Both the position numbers and the translations under genes were made by a program. A DNA stretch of 11,819 nucleotides from Bacteroidota bacterium (lineage in GTDB: Bacteria; Bacteroidota; Bacteroidia; Flavobacteriales; Weeksellaceae). Of the stretch, positions 1 to 6,925 are shown one piece after another (positions within the stretch are counted from its first letter, which is position 1; each line of letters begins with the position of its first letter). The DNA is taken from NCBI GenBank assembly GCA_023388015.1, contig JAEWHB010000183.1:1-11819 (forward strand), given 5' to 3'. The notes under the pieces were generated by a model. That model searched no databases. It worked only from the letters and a program-made list of their open reading frames with translations, and had not been told where the DNA came from.

Positions 1-2
1 CC

Positions 3-536
3 AAAATGTCGTATGATTTGGTGATGTACAACAGTCAGGACATGGGATTTGTGAAATTGCCCAAGGAAATGACAACCGGTTCTTCCATTATGCCGCACAA
101 AAAAAATCCCGATGTTTTTGAATTGACACGTGCGCATTGCAATCGTTTGCAAGGATTGCCAAATGATATCATTTTGACTATCAATAATTTGCCAAGCGGA
201 TACCACCGTGATTTTCAGATTTTAAAGGAAATTTTATTTGAACCTATGGTTCAGTTCAATGATATTCTCGATATTTTGATTTTTGCTCTGCCGCAAATTC
301 AAATTACCGAAGGATTTATGGAGCAGGAAAAATACGACTCGATTTATACCGTTGAAAATATCAATCATTTGTTGCAAACCGGAACTTCTTTTCGCGATGC
401 CTATCGGATTGTAGGAATTTCGGTGGACGAAGGAAATTACGTACCGCACAAGGAATTTCAAACTTCGCATTTGGGAAGTGTGCACAATTTAGGATTGGAA
501 GAAATCCGTGAGAAAATCAAACGATACAAAGGATAG
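3..536 (+). CDS. argH: Argininosuccinate lyase, C-terminal part (5' end cut by window edge)
   Basis: Cytoplasmic enzyme of the last step of arginine synthesis, splitting argininosuccinate into arginine and fumarate. The reading frame is open to the left edge, so only about the last 178 residues are present and the Met at position 6 is internal. The fumarase/aspartase superfamily signature GSSIMPHKKNPD lies about 26-37 residues into the visible part; its flexible loop carries the catalytic serine in this family. The preceding context (YNSQDMGFVKLP, then TTGSS) and the following ELTRAHCNRLQG are typical of ArgH rather than of fumarase, aspartase or adenylosuccinate lyase. The C-terminal helical domain looks complete and ends with a TAG stop. 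A hairpin terminator follows 14 nt after the stop. The next gene is on the other strand, so no arginine operon partner is visible downstream. Identity is fairly sure; the N-terminal half cannot be judged. Confidence 0.93.
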   Translation, partial: KMSYDLVMYNSQDMGFVKLPKEMTTGSSIMPHKKNPDVFELTRAHCNRLQGLPNDIILTINNLPSGYHRDFQILKEILFEPMVQFNDILDILIFALPQIQITEGFMEQEKYDSIYTVENINHLLQTGTSFRDAYRIVGISVDEGNYVPHKEFQTSHLGSVHNLGLEEIREKIKRYKG

Positions 537-549
537 ATTTCCAAGAACC

Positions 550-598
550 ACTTTGACAAAGTTTTATTCGTAGTGAAGAGAACTTTGTCAAAGTTTTT
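550..598 (+). terminator. Rho-independent terminator of argH
   Basis: A perfect 14-bp inverted repeat (550-563 with 581-594, core CTTTGACAAAG / CTTTGTCAAAG) encloses a 17-nt loop and runs into five T residues (594-598). It sits between converging genes. On the minus strand the hairpin is not followed by a T run, so it should mainly stop argH transcription, although the hairpin could also protect the 3' end of the facing mRNA. Confidence 0.75.
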
Positions 599-606
599 GT
601 TCCGAC

Positions 607-1521
607 TCAGTCAATGGCAATTTGATTGAAAATCCATTCTTTGTTTTCATTTACATATTTCTGAATTTCTTTGCTTTCTTGGGAGTTTTTGTAGTTTTTA
701 TCTCCTTTAAATTCGACTTTTATATCTTTAATGGTTTGAATGAAAATGATTTCACTCGGATATTTAATAGTAGAATTTGAATAAATAAGAGAATCATTTT
801 TTTTGGAAATCTGTTTATATTTAAGGTCAGAAGTGGATGTTTTGACATAAAATTGATTGACTATGGTAGAGTCCGATAGAGTTTTTTCATAAAAAACTTC
901 TGATTTGTCCATATTCCCCAATCTCCTCATATCTTCCCTTACAGAAAGTTCCGTTTGAGAAGGATTTTGAGAAATTGCTTTGCTTTCTTTTTTGGCGGAA
1001 ATCGCAATCCCCTCGCTTTCTTCTGAAATTTTTGCTCTTGCCATTACGGGTGTAGTGGAAACTTCTTCCATGGGTGCGATGTCGTAAACCGCTTCTGATT
1101 TCATGGATTCGGGAAGTTTTAATTCGATTTGTTGGGGTTTGTTTTCCAGTTCATTCTCGATGATTTCCGGTGCCAATTTTTTCTCTTCACGAATGACCAC
1201 TGATTGATTGTTTTCCTCCAATTTATCCAGAATTTCCGATGCGTTTTCTTCATTTATTTCTTCTGGCGCTTCATAAACAATGGGTGCAGACTCCATTTGG
1301 GAAACAGGTTCAGGGTTGTTCAGCAATGCCCAGATTCCGATCATCATTCCCATAATCAGAGAAGCTGCTGTGGCATATTTCCACCACTGGATTTTCTTTT
1401 TCTGAACGGATTTTTCGTCCAGTCGTTCTTCGATTCGATCCCAAATCAAATCCCGCGGTTTTTCATCCAATCCGTGTTGGTTGTCCCGAAACATATCTTC
1501 TATGGGATCATTTGTACTCAT
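607..1521 (-). CDS. Anti-sigma factor-like single-pass membrane protein
   Basis: This 304-aa protein is probably the membrane partner of the sigma factor just upstream. Its first roughly 48 residues are charged and presumably cytoplasmic, where they could bind sigma; they contain a PRDLIWDRIEERLDE stretch of the sort found at the front of Bacteroidota anti-sigma proteins. A Trp-Trp-Lys anchor precedes one hydrophobic segment at about residues 49-67. The rest, about 235 residues, would be periplasmic. It is rich in Glu, Lys and Ser up to about residue 210 and looks disordered, then ends in a more compact segment with alternating hydrophobic residues. I see no zinc-finger HxxxCxxC motif, so it is not a ZAS-type anti-sigma. 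Its start ATG overlaps the sigma stop codon by 4 bp (ATGA), implying translational coupling. The signal it senses is unknown. The role rests mainly on gene order and topology. Confidence 0.68.
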   Translation of the reverse strand: MSTNDPIEDMFRDNQHGLDEKPRDLIWDRIEERLDEKSVQKKKIQWWKYATAASLIMGMMIGIWALLNNPEPVSQMESAPIVYEAPEEINEENASEILDKLEENNQSVVIREEKKLAPEIIENELENKPQQIELKLPESMKSEAVYDIAPMEEVSTTPVMARAKISEESEGIAISAKKESKAISQNPSQTELSVREDMRRLGNMDKSEVFYEKTLSDSTIVNQFYVKTSTSDLKYKQISKKNDSLIYSNSTIKYPSEIIFIQTIKDIKVEFKGDKNYKNSQESKEIQKYVNENKEWIFNQIAID

Positions 1522-2060
1522 ACCGATTTATTTTGGGTAATTCCATATTCGTTCAACAATACTTTCAATTTCTCTTTTGCCAGATTGAGCTGGGATTTTG
1601 AAGTTCCTTCGGAAATCTTCAGTTTTTCGGCAATTTCGCTGTGTTTATATCCTTCGATTACATAAAGGTTAAATACCGTCCGGCAACCGGTTGGCAGAAA
1701 ATCAAGCAATTTCAGAATGTCTTGTTCATATAAATTTTCCAAAGCCGTTGCATCTCTTTTGGGCTGGATGTTTGAAGTTTCCAAATACACTGTAAAATCA
1801 TTTTTCTTGCGAAGTTCCATCAGGCATTCATTGATGAAAATCCTTTGCATCCAACCTTCAAAATTTCCTTTTCCTTCAAAAGAATCAATGTGATCAAAAA
1901 CTTTTAAAAATCCTTTGACCAAGACATCTTCCGCCAATTCTACATTTTTCATATAACGTTTACAAACTCCAAAAAACCGCGCGCTGTATTGCTCGTACAG
2001 CAGTTTCTGCACCTTACGGTCACGGCGTTTGCACCCCTTTATGAATTCCACTTCTTTCAA
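1518..2060 (-). CDS. ECF-type RNA polymerase sigma factor (sigma-70 family)
   Basis: A 180-aa protein with only regions 2 and 4, as in extracytoplasmic-function sigma factors. Region 2 covers about residues 20-87, with the AEDVLVKGFLKVF helix (43-55) and the GWMQRIFINECL stretch (69-80) used for core binding and -10 recognition. Region 4 covers about 108-168, with LPTGCRTVFNLYVIEGY (122-138) followed by the helix-turn-helix HSEIAEKLKISEGTSKSQL (140-158). Length and layout are usual for the family. The N-terminus is rich in Lys/Arg (GCKRRDRKVQKLLYEQY), common in Bacteroidota ECF factors. It is the first gene of a two-gene unit and overlaps the anti-sigma-like gene by 4 bp. It diverges from acn. 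No housekeeping-type -7 box in the right orientation was seen upstream, so it may be transcribed from an ECF-type promoter. Its regulon cannot be told from here. Confidence 0.9.
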   Translation of the reverse strand: MKEVEFIKGCKRRDRKVQKLLYEQYSARFFGVCKRYMKNVELAEDVLVKGFLKVFDHIDSFEGKGNFEGWMQRIFINECLMELRKKNDFTVYLETSNIQPKRDATALENLYEQDILKLLDFLPTGCRTVFNLYVIEGYKHSEIAEKLKISEGTSKSQLNLAKEKLKVLLNEYGITQNKSV

Positions 2061-2164
2061 GTTGCTTTTTTCTTCTGATTATAAAGATGCGAATAAATTT
2101 AAAAAGGTTGGTTTGCGAAATAATTAATTTAATTGATGATTCTTTATTAAATTCTCAGATTCCT

Positions 2165-2187
2165 TACGGATTTCTTTATAATCGTTC
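2165..2187 (-). promoter_or_regulatory. Possible ECF-type promoter for the sigma/anti-sigma pair
   Basis: On the minus strand GAAC (2187-2184) is followed after 15 nt by CGTA (2168-2165). This resembles the GAAC / CGTC-like layout bound by many ECF sigma factors and would leave a leader of about 100 nt. No CAAAnnTA (reverse of TAnnTTTG) occurs on the plus strand in 2061-2300. Short motifs like these arise by chance, so this is only a candidate for autoregulation. Confidence 0.2.
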
Positions 2188-2225
2188 TAAATTATAAGGC
2201 AATAATTAATTTGAATTGAGAATGT

Positions 2226-2257
2226 TCTGAAAAATGTTTAATTAAAGGGTAAATTTG
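2226..2257 (+). promoter_or_regulatory. Candidate housekeeping promoter of acn
   Basis: TAAATTTG at 2250-2257 is a full match to the Bacteroidota -7 consensus TAnnTTTG. TCTG at 2226-2229, 20 nt upstream, differs by one base from the TTTG -33 element. Transcription would start near 2263-2266, giving a leader of about 35-40 nt before the ATG at 2302. Confidence 0.4.
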
Positions 2258-2301
2258 TACTCCTTTTCAGAAGGGGATTTTTTAACTAAAATTAAACGTT
2301 T

Positions 2302-4572
2302 ATGGCATTTGATATCGACATGATCAAAGGAGTTTATTCTCACATGAGAGAACGCGTAGATGCTGCAAGAAATGTGGTAGGACGTCCTTTGACTTATTCA
2401 GAAAAAATACTTTATTCACACTTGTTTGATGGTGTGGCAACCGAAGCTTACACACGTGGCGAATCTTACGTTGATTTCGCTCCCGATCGTGTAGCCATGC
2501 AGGATGCAACCGCACAAATGGCACTTTTGCAATTTATGCAAGCCGGAAAAGTAAAAACAGCTGTTCCTTCGACGGTTCACTGTGATCACTTGATTCAGGC
2601 AAAAGTAGGTGCGAAAATTGACTTACAAGACGCAATCAATAAATCATCGGAAGTATTTAACTTCCTTGAATCAGTTTCCAACAAATACGGAATTGGTTTC
2701 TGGAGACCCGGTGCTGGAATTATTCACCAGGTAGTTTTGGAAAATTATGCGTTTCCAGGTGGAATGATGATCGGAACGGATTCACATACACCAAATGCCG
2801 GTGGACTGGGAATGGTTGCGATTGGAGTAGGTGGAGCCGATGCGGTGGACGTGATGGCAGGAATGGCCTGGGAATTGAAAATGCCAAAATTAATCGGAGT
2901 TAAATTAACCGGAAAATTAAACGGATGGTCTTCTCCAAAAGACGTAATTCTGGAAGTAGCCGGATTATTGACCGTAAAAGGCGGAACCGGAGCCATTGTG
3001 GAATATTTCGGTGATGGAGCCGAAAGCCTTTCTGCAACCGGAAAAGGAACCATTTGTAATATGGGTGCTGAAATCGGGGCAACGACTTCGATCTTCGCGT
3101 ATGACGATGCTTCAGAACGTTACCTGAGAGCAACTGACAGAAGTGATGTTGCCGAGTTGGCTAATGGATTCAGAGATTATCTTCGTTCAGACAAAGAAGT
3201 TTATGAAAATCCTGAAAAATATTACGATGAACTAATTGTCATCGACCTTGATAAATTGGAACCAAGACTGAACGGACCTTTTACACCCGACTTGATGACA
3301 CCGGTTTCCAAAATGAAAGAAGTTGCCGGAAACAACGACTGGCCTTTGACGGTAGAATGGGGATTGATCGGTTCTTGTACAAACTCTTCTTACGAAGACC
3401 TTTCAAGAGCTGCCTCGATTGCTAAACAAGCGGTGGACAAAGGGCTTGTGACCAAAGCAAGTTTTGGTATCAATCCGGGTTCTGAACAAGTTCGCTATAC
3501 AGCGGAAAGAGACGGAATTTTGCAACCTTTCAATGATTTGGATGCGGTTATCTTTACCAATGCCTGCGGACCTTGTATTGGTCAGTGGGACAGAGAAGGA
3601 GCCGACAAAGAAGAGAAAAATACCATCGTTCACTCGTTTAACCGAAACTTTAAAAAACGTGCTGACGGAAACCCAAATACCTATGCATTTGTAACTTCAC
3701 CTGAAATGGTGGCGGCAATCGCGATTTCGGGTCGTCTGGATTTCAATCCGATTACCGATACTTTGACCAATAAAAACGGAGAAGAGGTAAAACTGGATCC
3801 ACCGGTGGGAGAAGAGTTGCCGGAAAGAGGTTTTGATGCAGAAGATCCGGGATATCAGGCGCCGGTAGAAGATGGTTCTTCGGTACAGGTTATTGTAAAG
3901 GAGGATTCAGAGCGTCTTCAATTATTGGAAAGCTTCCCGGCTTGGAACGGACAAAACATCATGGGTGCGAAATTATTAATCAAAGCTTATGGTAAATGTA
4001 CCACCGACCATATTTCTATGGCGGGTCCTTGGTTGCGTTTCCGTGGTCATTTGGATAATATTTCAAACAATACCCTGACAGGTGCTGTCAACGAATTCAA
4101 TCAGGAAACCAATAAAGTTAAAAATACTTTGACAGGCGAATACGGTGCGGTGCCAGATGTAGCAAGAGCTTACAAAGCAGCGGGCGTTCCGACTATTGTG
4201 GTGGGTGACGAAAACTACGGTGAAGGTTCTTCACGTGAGCACGCAGCGATGCAGCCGAGACATTTGGGTGTGGCAGCGGTTTTGGTACGTTCTTTTGCAC
4301 GTATCCACGAAACCAACCTGAAAAAACAGGGAATGCTTGGACTTACGTTTGCCAACAAAGAAGATTACGACAAAATCCAGGAAGACGATACCATTAACTT
4401 CATCGATTTAACTGAATTTGCTCCGAACAAACCATTGACTTTGGAGTTCGTTCATGCAGATGGAACCAAAGATGTAGTCAAAGCCAATCATACTTACAAC
4501 GCGGCTCAGATTGAATGGTTCAAAGCAGGTTCTGCACTGAATCTGATCAAAAAGCAACAAGCTCAGAATTAG
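2302..4572 (+). CDS. acn: Aconitate hydratase (aconitase)
   Basis: [4Fe-4S] enzyme of the TCA cycle that interconverts citrate and isocitrate through cis-aconitate. At 756 aa it is of the mitochondrial/bacteroidete type, clearly shorter than E. coli AcnA or AcnB. Cluster ligands are visible as Cys359 in GSCTNSSYED and Cys422/Cys425 in NACGPCIGQW, nearly the same numbers as in mammalian mitochondrial aconitase. Substrate and catalytic motifs are HCDHLI (93-98), GTDSHTPNAGG (158-168) and GEGSSREHAAMQPRHLG from residue 640, the last in the C-terminal swivel domain (about 560-750). No residue expected for activity is missing. The ATG start gives the normal N-terminus for this type. The gene stands alone, with a candidate promoter upstream and a strong terminator downstream. 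Its base composition is less AT-rich than its neighbours, fitting a well-expressed housekeeping gene. Confidence 0.97.
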   Translation: MAFDIDMIKGVYSHMRERVDAARNVVGRPLTYSEKILYSHLFDGVATEAYTRGESYVDFAPDRVAMQDATAQMALLQFMQAGKVKTAVPSTVHCDHLIQAKVGAKIDLQDAINKSSEVFNFLESVSNKYGIGFWRPGAGIIHQVVLENYAFPGGMMIGTDSHTPNAGGLGMVAIGVGGADAVDVMAGMAWELKMPKLIGVKLTGKLNGWSSPKDVILEVAGLLTVKGGTGAIVEYFGDGAESLSATGKGTICNMGAEIGATTSIFAYDDASERYLRATDRSDVAELANGFRDYLRSDKEVYENPEKYYDELIVIDLDKLEPRLNGPFTPDLMTPVSKMKEVAGNNDWPLTVEWGLIGSCTNSSYEDLSRAASIAKQAVDKGLVTKASFGINPGSEQVRYTAERDGILQPFNDLDAVIFTNACGPCIGQWDREGADKEEKNTIVHSFNRNFKKRADGNPNTYAFVTSPEMVAAIAISGRLDFNPITDTLTNKNGEEVKLDPPVGEELPERGFDAEDPGYQAPVEDGSSVQVIVKEDSERLQLLESFPAWNGQNIMGAKLLIKAYGKCTTDHISMAGPWLRFRGHLDNISNNTLTGAVNEFNQETNKVKNTLTGEYGAVPDVARAYKAAGVPTIVVGDENYGEGSSREHAAMQPRHLGVAAVLVRSFARIHETNLKKQGMLGLTFANKEDYDKIQEDDTINFIDLTEFAPNKPLTLEFVHADGTKDVVKANHTYNAAQIEWFKAGSALNLIKKQQAQN

Positions 4573-4594
4573 AAATTCGTAAATCAGAATAATC

Positions 4595-4629
4595 AAATCC
4601 CGTTAAGTTGTCTTAACGGGATTTTTGTT
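4595..4629 (+). terminator. Rho-independent terminator of acn
   Basis: A perfect 13-bp stem (4595-4607 with 4612-4624, core AAATCCCGTTAAG) with a TTGT loop is followed by TGTTT. It lies 22 nt after the acn stop codon. The 3' arm itself ends in T residues that extend the U-rich tail. Confidence 0.88.
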
Positions 4630-4670
4630 TGAATTAGTAGAAAGACTTATCAATAGAGGGATTGAAACCA

Positions 4671-4729
4671 TTTGAAAGGTTCTGACTTTGTTAACGATTT
4701 GTAAACGCAAAGTTTTAGCACGGAATTTG
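4671..4729 (+). promoter_or_regulatory. Weak candidate promoters for the repeat-rich exported protein
   Basis: Two partial matches to the TTTG-N19/20-TAnnTTTG pattern are present. One is TTTG 4671-4674 with ACGATTTG 4694-4701 (spacer 19). The other is TTTG 4698-4701 with GGAATTTG 4722-4729 (spacer 20). Both lack the TA of the -7 box. The 183-bp gap 4573-4755 contains only the acn terminator and these sites. Confidence 0.25.
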
Positions 4730-4755
4730 GCATATACTACTCAAATCTTATAATT

Positions 4756-5667
4756 ATGAACTCAGTTAGATTCTTTTTAGGAGCATTGATGATTATGGCG
4801 GGAACCGCTGTAATGGATGCACAAGTTAGATCAACATCCGGAAACACCGTGAGAAGCGGGTCTGAAAAAGCGACCACAACTAATTCGTCTGTTCGTTCAG
4901 GCAATTCAACACAGGTTCGCCAATCAACCGGAACGAATCAAACTATACGTTCCAATCAGAATTCATCTGTGCGAAACAATCAGTCGGCAACACAGAATCA
5001 GCCAGTAAGAGCGACGCAGAATAATTCAGTTCGAAATAATTCAAATTCAACCAACGTCCGAAACAATTCGAATTCAAATACTGTTCGGAATAATTCTTCG
5101 GTAAGAAATGAATCGGTTCGTTCCAATTCAACTCCGGTTCGTGCAAATAACGGCAGCCAATCGGTAAGAAATACTGAGAATAGAACAATTCGTGTGGAAA
5201 ATCAGCCGCAGGCAAGAACTTACAACCGAAATTCAGTAAAATTTGATAGTGGTGCGGCGCGAAGAGTGATTTATCACAATAATAACAATGCGAATTTTCA
5301 CAAAGTGAATTACAATAACCATTATTATTACATCGACAACGGATATTATTACCAATGGCACAACAACCACTATATGAGAGTGATGGCTCCGGTTGGATTT
5401 TACGTTCACACATTGCCGATGGGTTATACCAATATCTACATTGGCGGAAACCATTACTACCACTATAACGGAACTTTTTATAACTGGTACAATAACAACT
5501 ATTATGTAGTTCAACCTCCGATTGGCGCCATTGTTTATGCTTTACCGGCGGATTATGAGAGAGTTTATATCAACGGCGAAAGATATTACGAATACTTTGG
5601 CGTATTGTACCAAAAAGTTCGATACTACGGCAAGAGAGCTTATCAGGTCGTAGGGTATATCAACTGA
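4756..5667 (+). CDS. Exported repeat-rich protein with DUF6515-like C-terminus
   Basis: A 303-aa protein with an N-terminal signal sequence (hydrophobic residues about 6-20, likely cut after Ala22 before Gln23), so periplasmic or surface-located. Residues 24-149 are low complexity, rich in Asn, Ser, Gln and Thr, with a [VI]R pair recurring 15 times every 5-14 residues (SVRNN-like units). Residues 189-303 contain a Tyr/Asn/His-rich 43-aa tandem repeat, 2.7 copies without gaps, carrying NG-YY..W near the front and PxGxxVxxLPxxYxxxYIxG at the back. This back part resembles DUF6515 proteins as I recall them; that family has no firm function. No Cys and no catalytic motif are evident. It has its own terminator and looks monocistronic. 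A structural or surface-coating role is possible but is inference only. Confidence 0.82.
   Translation: MNSVRFFLGALMIMAGTAVMDAQVRSTSGNTVRSGSEKATTTNSSVRSGNSTQVRQSTGTNQTIRSNQNSSVRNNQSATQNQPVRATQNNSVRNNSNSTNVRNNSNSNTVRNNSSVRNESVRSNSTPVRANNGSQSVRNTENRTIRVENQPQARTYNRNSVKFDSGAARRVIYHNNNNANFHKVNYNNHYYYIDNGYYYQWHNNHYMRVMAPVGFYVHTLPMGYTNIYIGGNHYYHYNGTFYNWYNNNYYVVQPPIGAIVYALPADYERVYINGERYYEYFGVLYQKVRYYGKRAYQVVGYIN
4825..5199 (+). repeat. Degenerate Val-Arg coding repeat array
   Basis: Fifteen [VI]R dipeptides at residues 24-146 of the exported protein, mostly in an xSVRNN or xPVRA setting with spacing near 8-9 residues. The Arg codons vary (AGA, CGT, CGC, CGA, CGG) and all four Val codons are used, so the array is old at DNA level and maintained as protein sequence. 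Confidence 0.75.
5320..5664 (+). repeat. 43-residue (129-bp) tandem protein repeat, 2.7 copies
   Basis: Residues 189-231, 232-274 and 275-303 align without gaps. Gly196/239/282, Tyr199/242/285, Trp201/244, Pro212/255, Gly214/257 and the LP pair (220-221/263-264) are in register. The third copy stops before the Pro-Gly half. DNA identity between copies is modest. Confidence 0.75.
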
Positions 5668-5690
5668 TAAATAGATTTCTAACTAATCTG

Positions 5691-5718
5691 AGAACCCGGC
5701 TTTTGGTCGGGTTTTTTT
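5691..5718 (+). terminator. Rho-independent terminator of the repeat-rich protein gene
   Basis: An 8-bp stem (AACCCGGC 5693-5700 with GTCGGGTT 5706-5713, one G-T pair) with loop TTTTG runs into a T run to 5718. It lies between converging genes. On the minus strand no T run follows the hairpin, so it is not an obvious terminator for the long minus-strand operon. Confidence 0.82.
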
Positions 5719-5729
5719 ATTCCATTTTT

Positions 5730-6917
5730 TTAGGAATTGGATAAGGAATTTTGGTTTTTTCTTCTCAATCCCAATAGGAAATAAGTGCCTGATCCGAAAA
5801 TTATGGCACCAAGTATTGCAACCGTAAAACTTCCAACTATGTATTGCAACAAATGTTGACTTACGAATTCTTTATAAGACTCCAAAGCATCCCAACGAAA
5901 AGGAGGAAGTGGTTTACTGCCCAAAATAAATCCGCCGGTTTTCAGCGAAATATAAATGATCAATGGAATCAAGGGTGGCAGACTGACGTTGGAAAAAGCA
6001 AAAGCAATTAATTTGTTCAATCTCAATATAAAAGCAAGCGAAAGCGCCAAAATCGTATGAAATCCCCAAAAAGGAGAAAGCCCGATGAAAACACCCAAAG
6101 CAACCGAAAGGGCTTTTTTGGTATTGGAATCTTGGCTTTGAAGTAAGTCTTCTAAAAAGAATCGCTTAAATCCTTTTTTTTTAAACGAATTAAAGTAACT
6201 TTTTGGTTTATAATAAATTAACGCAAGGAAAACCAACCAAGTATTCAGCAAGCTGATTCTCGTAAAATCTTTAAATGGCCGAAAGTGCGAAACCCTTTCC
6301 GATTCATCATACAAAACCTGAATCGGAACATTTTTAACCGGAATTCCTGCCCAAGCTGCCTTCACGATGACTTCAATTTCAAATTCAAATTTTCTCGTAA
6401 AAAACTTCAGATTTTTCATTCGCAGGATCGGATACAACCGAAATCCGGATTGGGTATCGCTGAGTTTGATTCCCGTTTCAAATCGGTACCAGAAATTGGA
6501 AAAACGATTGCCAAAACTGCTTTTGCCGGGAATTCCTTCCTGCTCCATATTCCGGTCGCCAATGAGCAAAGCCTCTCCGTTTTTGTGGATTTCTTCTACA
6601 AATACCGAAATATCTTCCGGGAAATGTTGTCCGTCAGAATCAATGGTTATCGCATAATCAAACCCAAGTTTAAGCGCTTCTTTAAATCCGGTTCGTAAAG
6701 CCATTCCTTTACCCTGATTTTTAGGTAGATGAATGATTTTAATTGGCGAATATTCCTTTAAAATTTCAGCGGTTGAATCGGTGGAACCATCGTTTATCAC
6801 AATGATTTCATCTGTAAATTCAAGTGTGTTGTCCAGAACGCGCCGCAACGTTTTTTCATTGTTATAAGTCGGAATGATGACACATCCGTTTAGACCTGAA
6901 AGCGCGTTGGGATTCAT
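5730..6917 (-). CDS. GT2 glycosyltransferase fused to DUF2062 membrane domain
   Basis: A 395-aa membrane-bound glycosyltransferase of the dolichol-phosphate-mannose-synthase-like type. The GT-A domain spans about residues 10-215, with VIIPTYNNE (13-21), NDGSTDST (42-49), NQGKGMALRTG (67-77), the metal-binding DSD motif in TIDSDGQH (91-98) and DTQSGFRLYP (154-163). A hydrophobic segment at about 218-235 follows. The DUF2062 domain (about 265-390) has several membrane helices and the marker GLSPFWGFHT. Such fused proteins are known from flexirubin/aryl-polyene type clusters, where they probably transfer a sugar, or a sugar phosphate from a polyprenyl carrier, to a lipid-like product; the substrate is inferred. 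It is the last gene of the minus-strand operon, 8 nt after the small exported protein gene. No clear minus-strand terminator follows. Confidence 0.87.
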   Translation of the reverse strand: MNPNALSGLNGCVIIPTYNNEKTLRRVLDNTLEFTDEIIVINDGSTDSTAEILKEYSPIKIIHLPKNQGKGMALRTGFKEALKLGFDYAITIDSDGQHFPEDISVFVEEIHKNGEALLIGDRNMEQEGIPGKSSFGNRFSNFWYRFETGIKLSDTQSGFRLYPILRMKNLKFFTRKFEFEIEVIVKAAWAGIPVKNVPIQVLYDESERVSHFRPFKDFTRISLLNTWLVFLALIYYKPKSYFNSFKKKGFKRFFLEDLLQSQDSNTKKALSVALGVFIGLSPFWGFHTILALSLAFILRLNKLIAFAFSNVSLPPLIPLIIYISLKTGGFILGSKPLPPFRWDALESYKEFVSQHLLQYIVGSFTVAILGAIIFGSGTYFLLGLRRKNQNSLSNS

Positions 6918-6925
6918 TTAGAGCT

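Larger units (their letters stand above)
2061..2301. other. Divergent AT-rich intergenic region between sigma factor and acn
   Basis: This 241-bp gap holds no credible coding frame. It should contain the divergent promoters of the sigma/anti-sigma pair and of acn. It is very AT-rich, with runs such as TAATTAATTTAATT, and lacks a Shine-Dalgarno sequence before either start, as is usual in Bacteroidota. The candidate promoter elements are listed separately. Confidence 0.6.

Noticed and set aside
1204..1665. Plus-strand open frame of 153 codons opposite the anti-sigma and sigma genes
   Set aside because: It spans the junction of two well-supported minus-strand genes, is full of Phe/Ser/His/Cys as expected of an antisense shadow, and has no family features.
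2745..3133. Minus-strand frames inside acn (also 2324-2524, 3403-3633, 4408-4596) and a plus-strand +2 frame at 3464-3694
   Set aside because: They overlap the confidently identified aconitase and show only shadow composition.
4825..5199. Possible CRISPR or DNA tandem array in the repeat region
   Set aside because: The repeats are degenerate at DNA level, vary in spacing and lie in a coding frame with synonymous variation; no constant repeat with unique spacers exists.
4943..5413. Minus-strand open frames (also 5233-5514) opposite the repeat-rich exported protein
   Set aside because: Their Cys/Asn/Tyr-rich or Val/Ile/His-rich composition is the mirror of the Asn/Tyr repeats on the plus strand. 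There is no start context or domain.
5691..5718. Bidirectional terminator also serving the minus-strand operon
   Set aside because: On the minus strand the hairpin is followed by CTCAGATTAG, not a T run, so only plus-strand termination is supported.
6285..6698. Plus-strand frames opposite the glycosyltransferase (also 6367-6657), deacetylase (9799-10056) and KS-like gene (11005-11423)
   Set aside because: All are antisense to strongly supported genes with intact motifs and no gaps; none has a recognisable domain.
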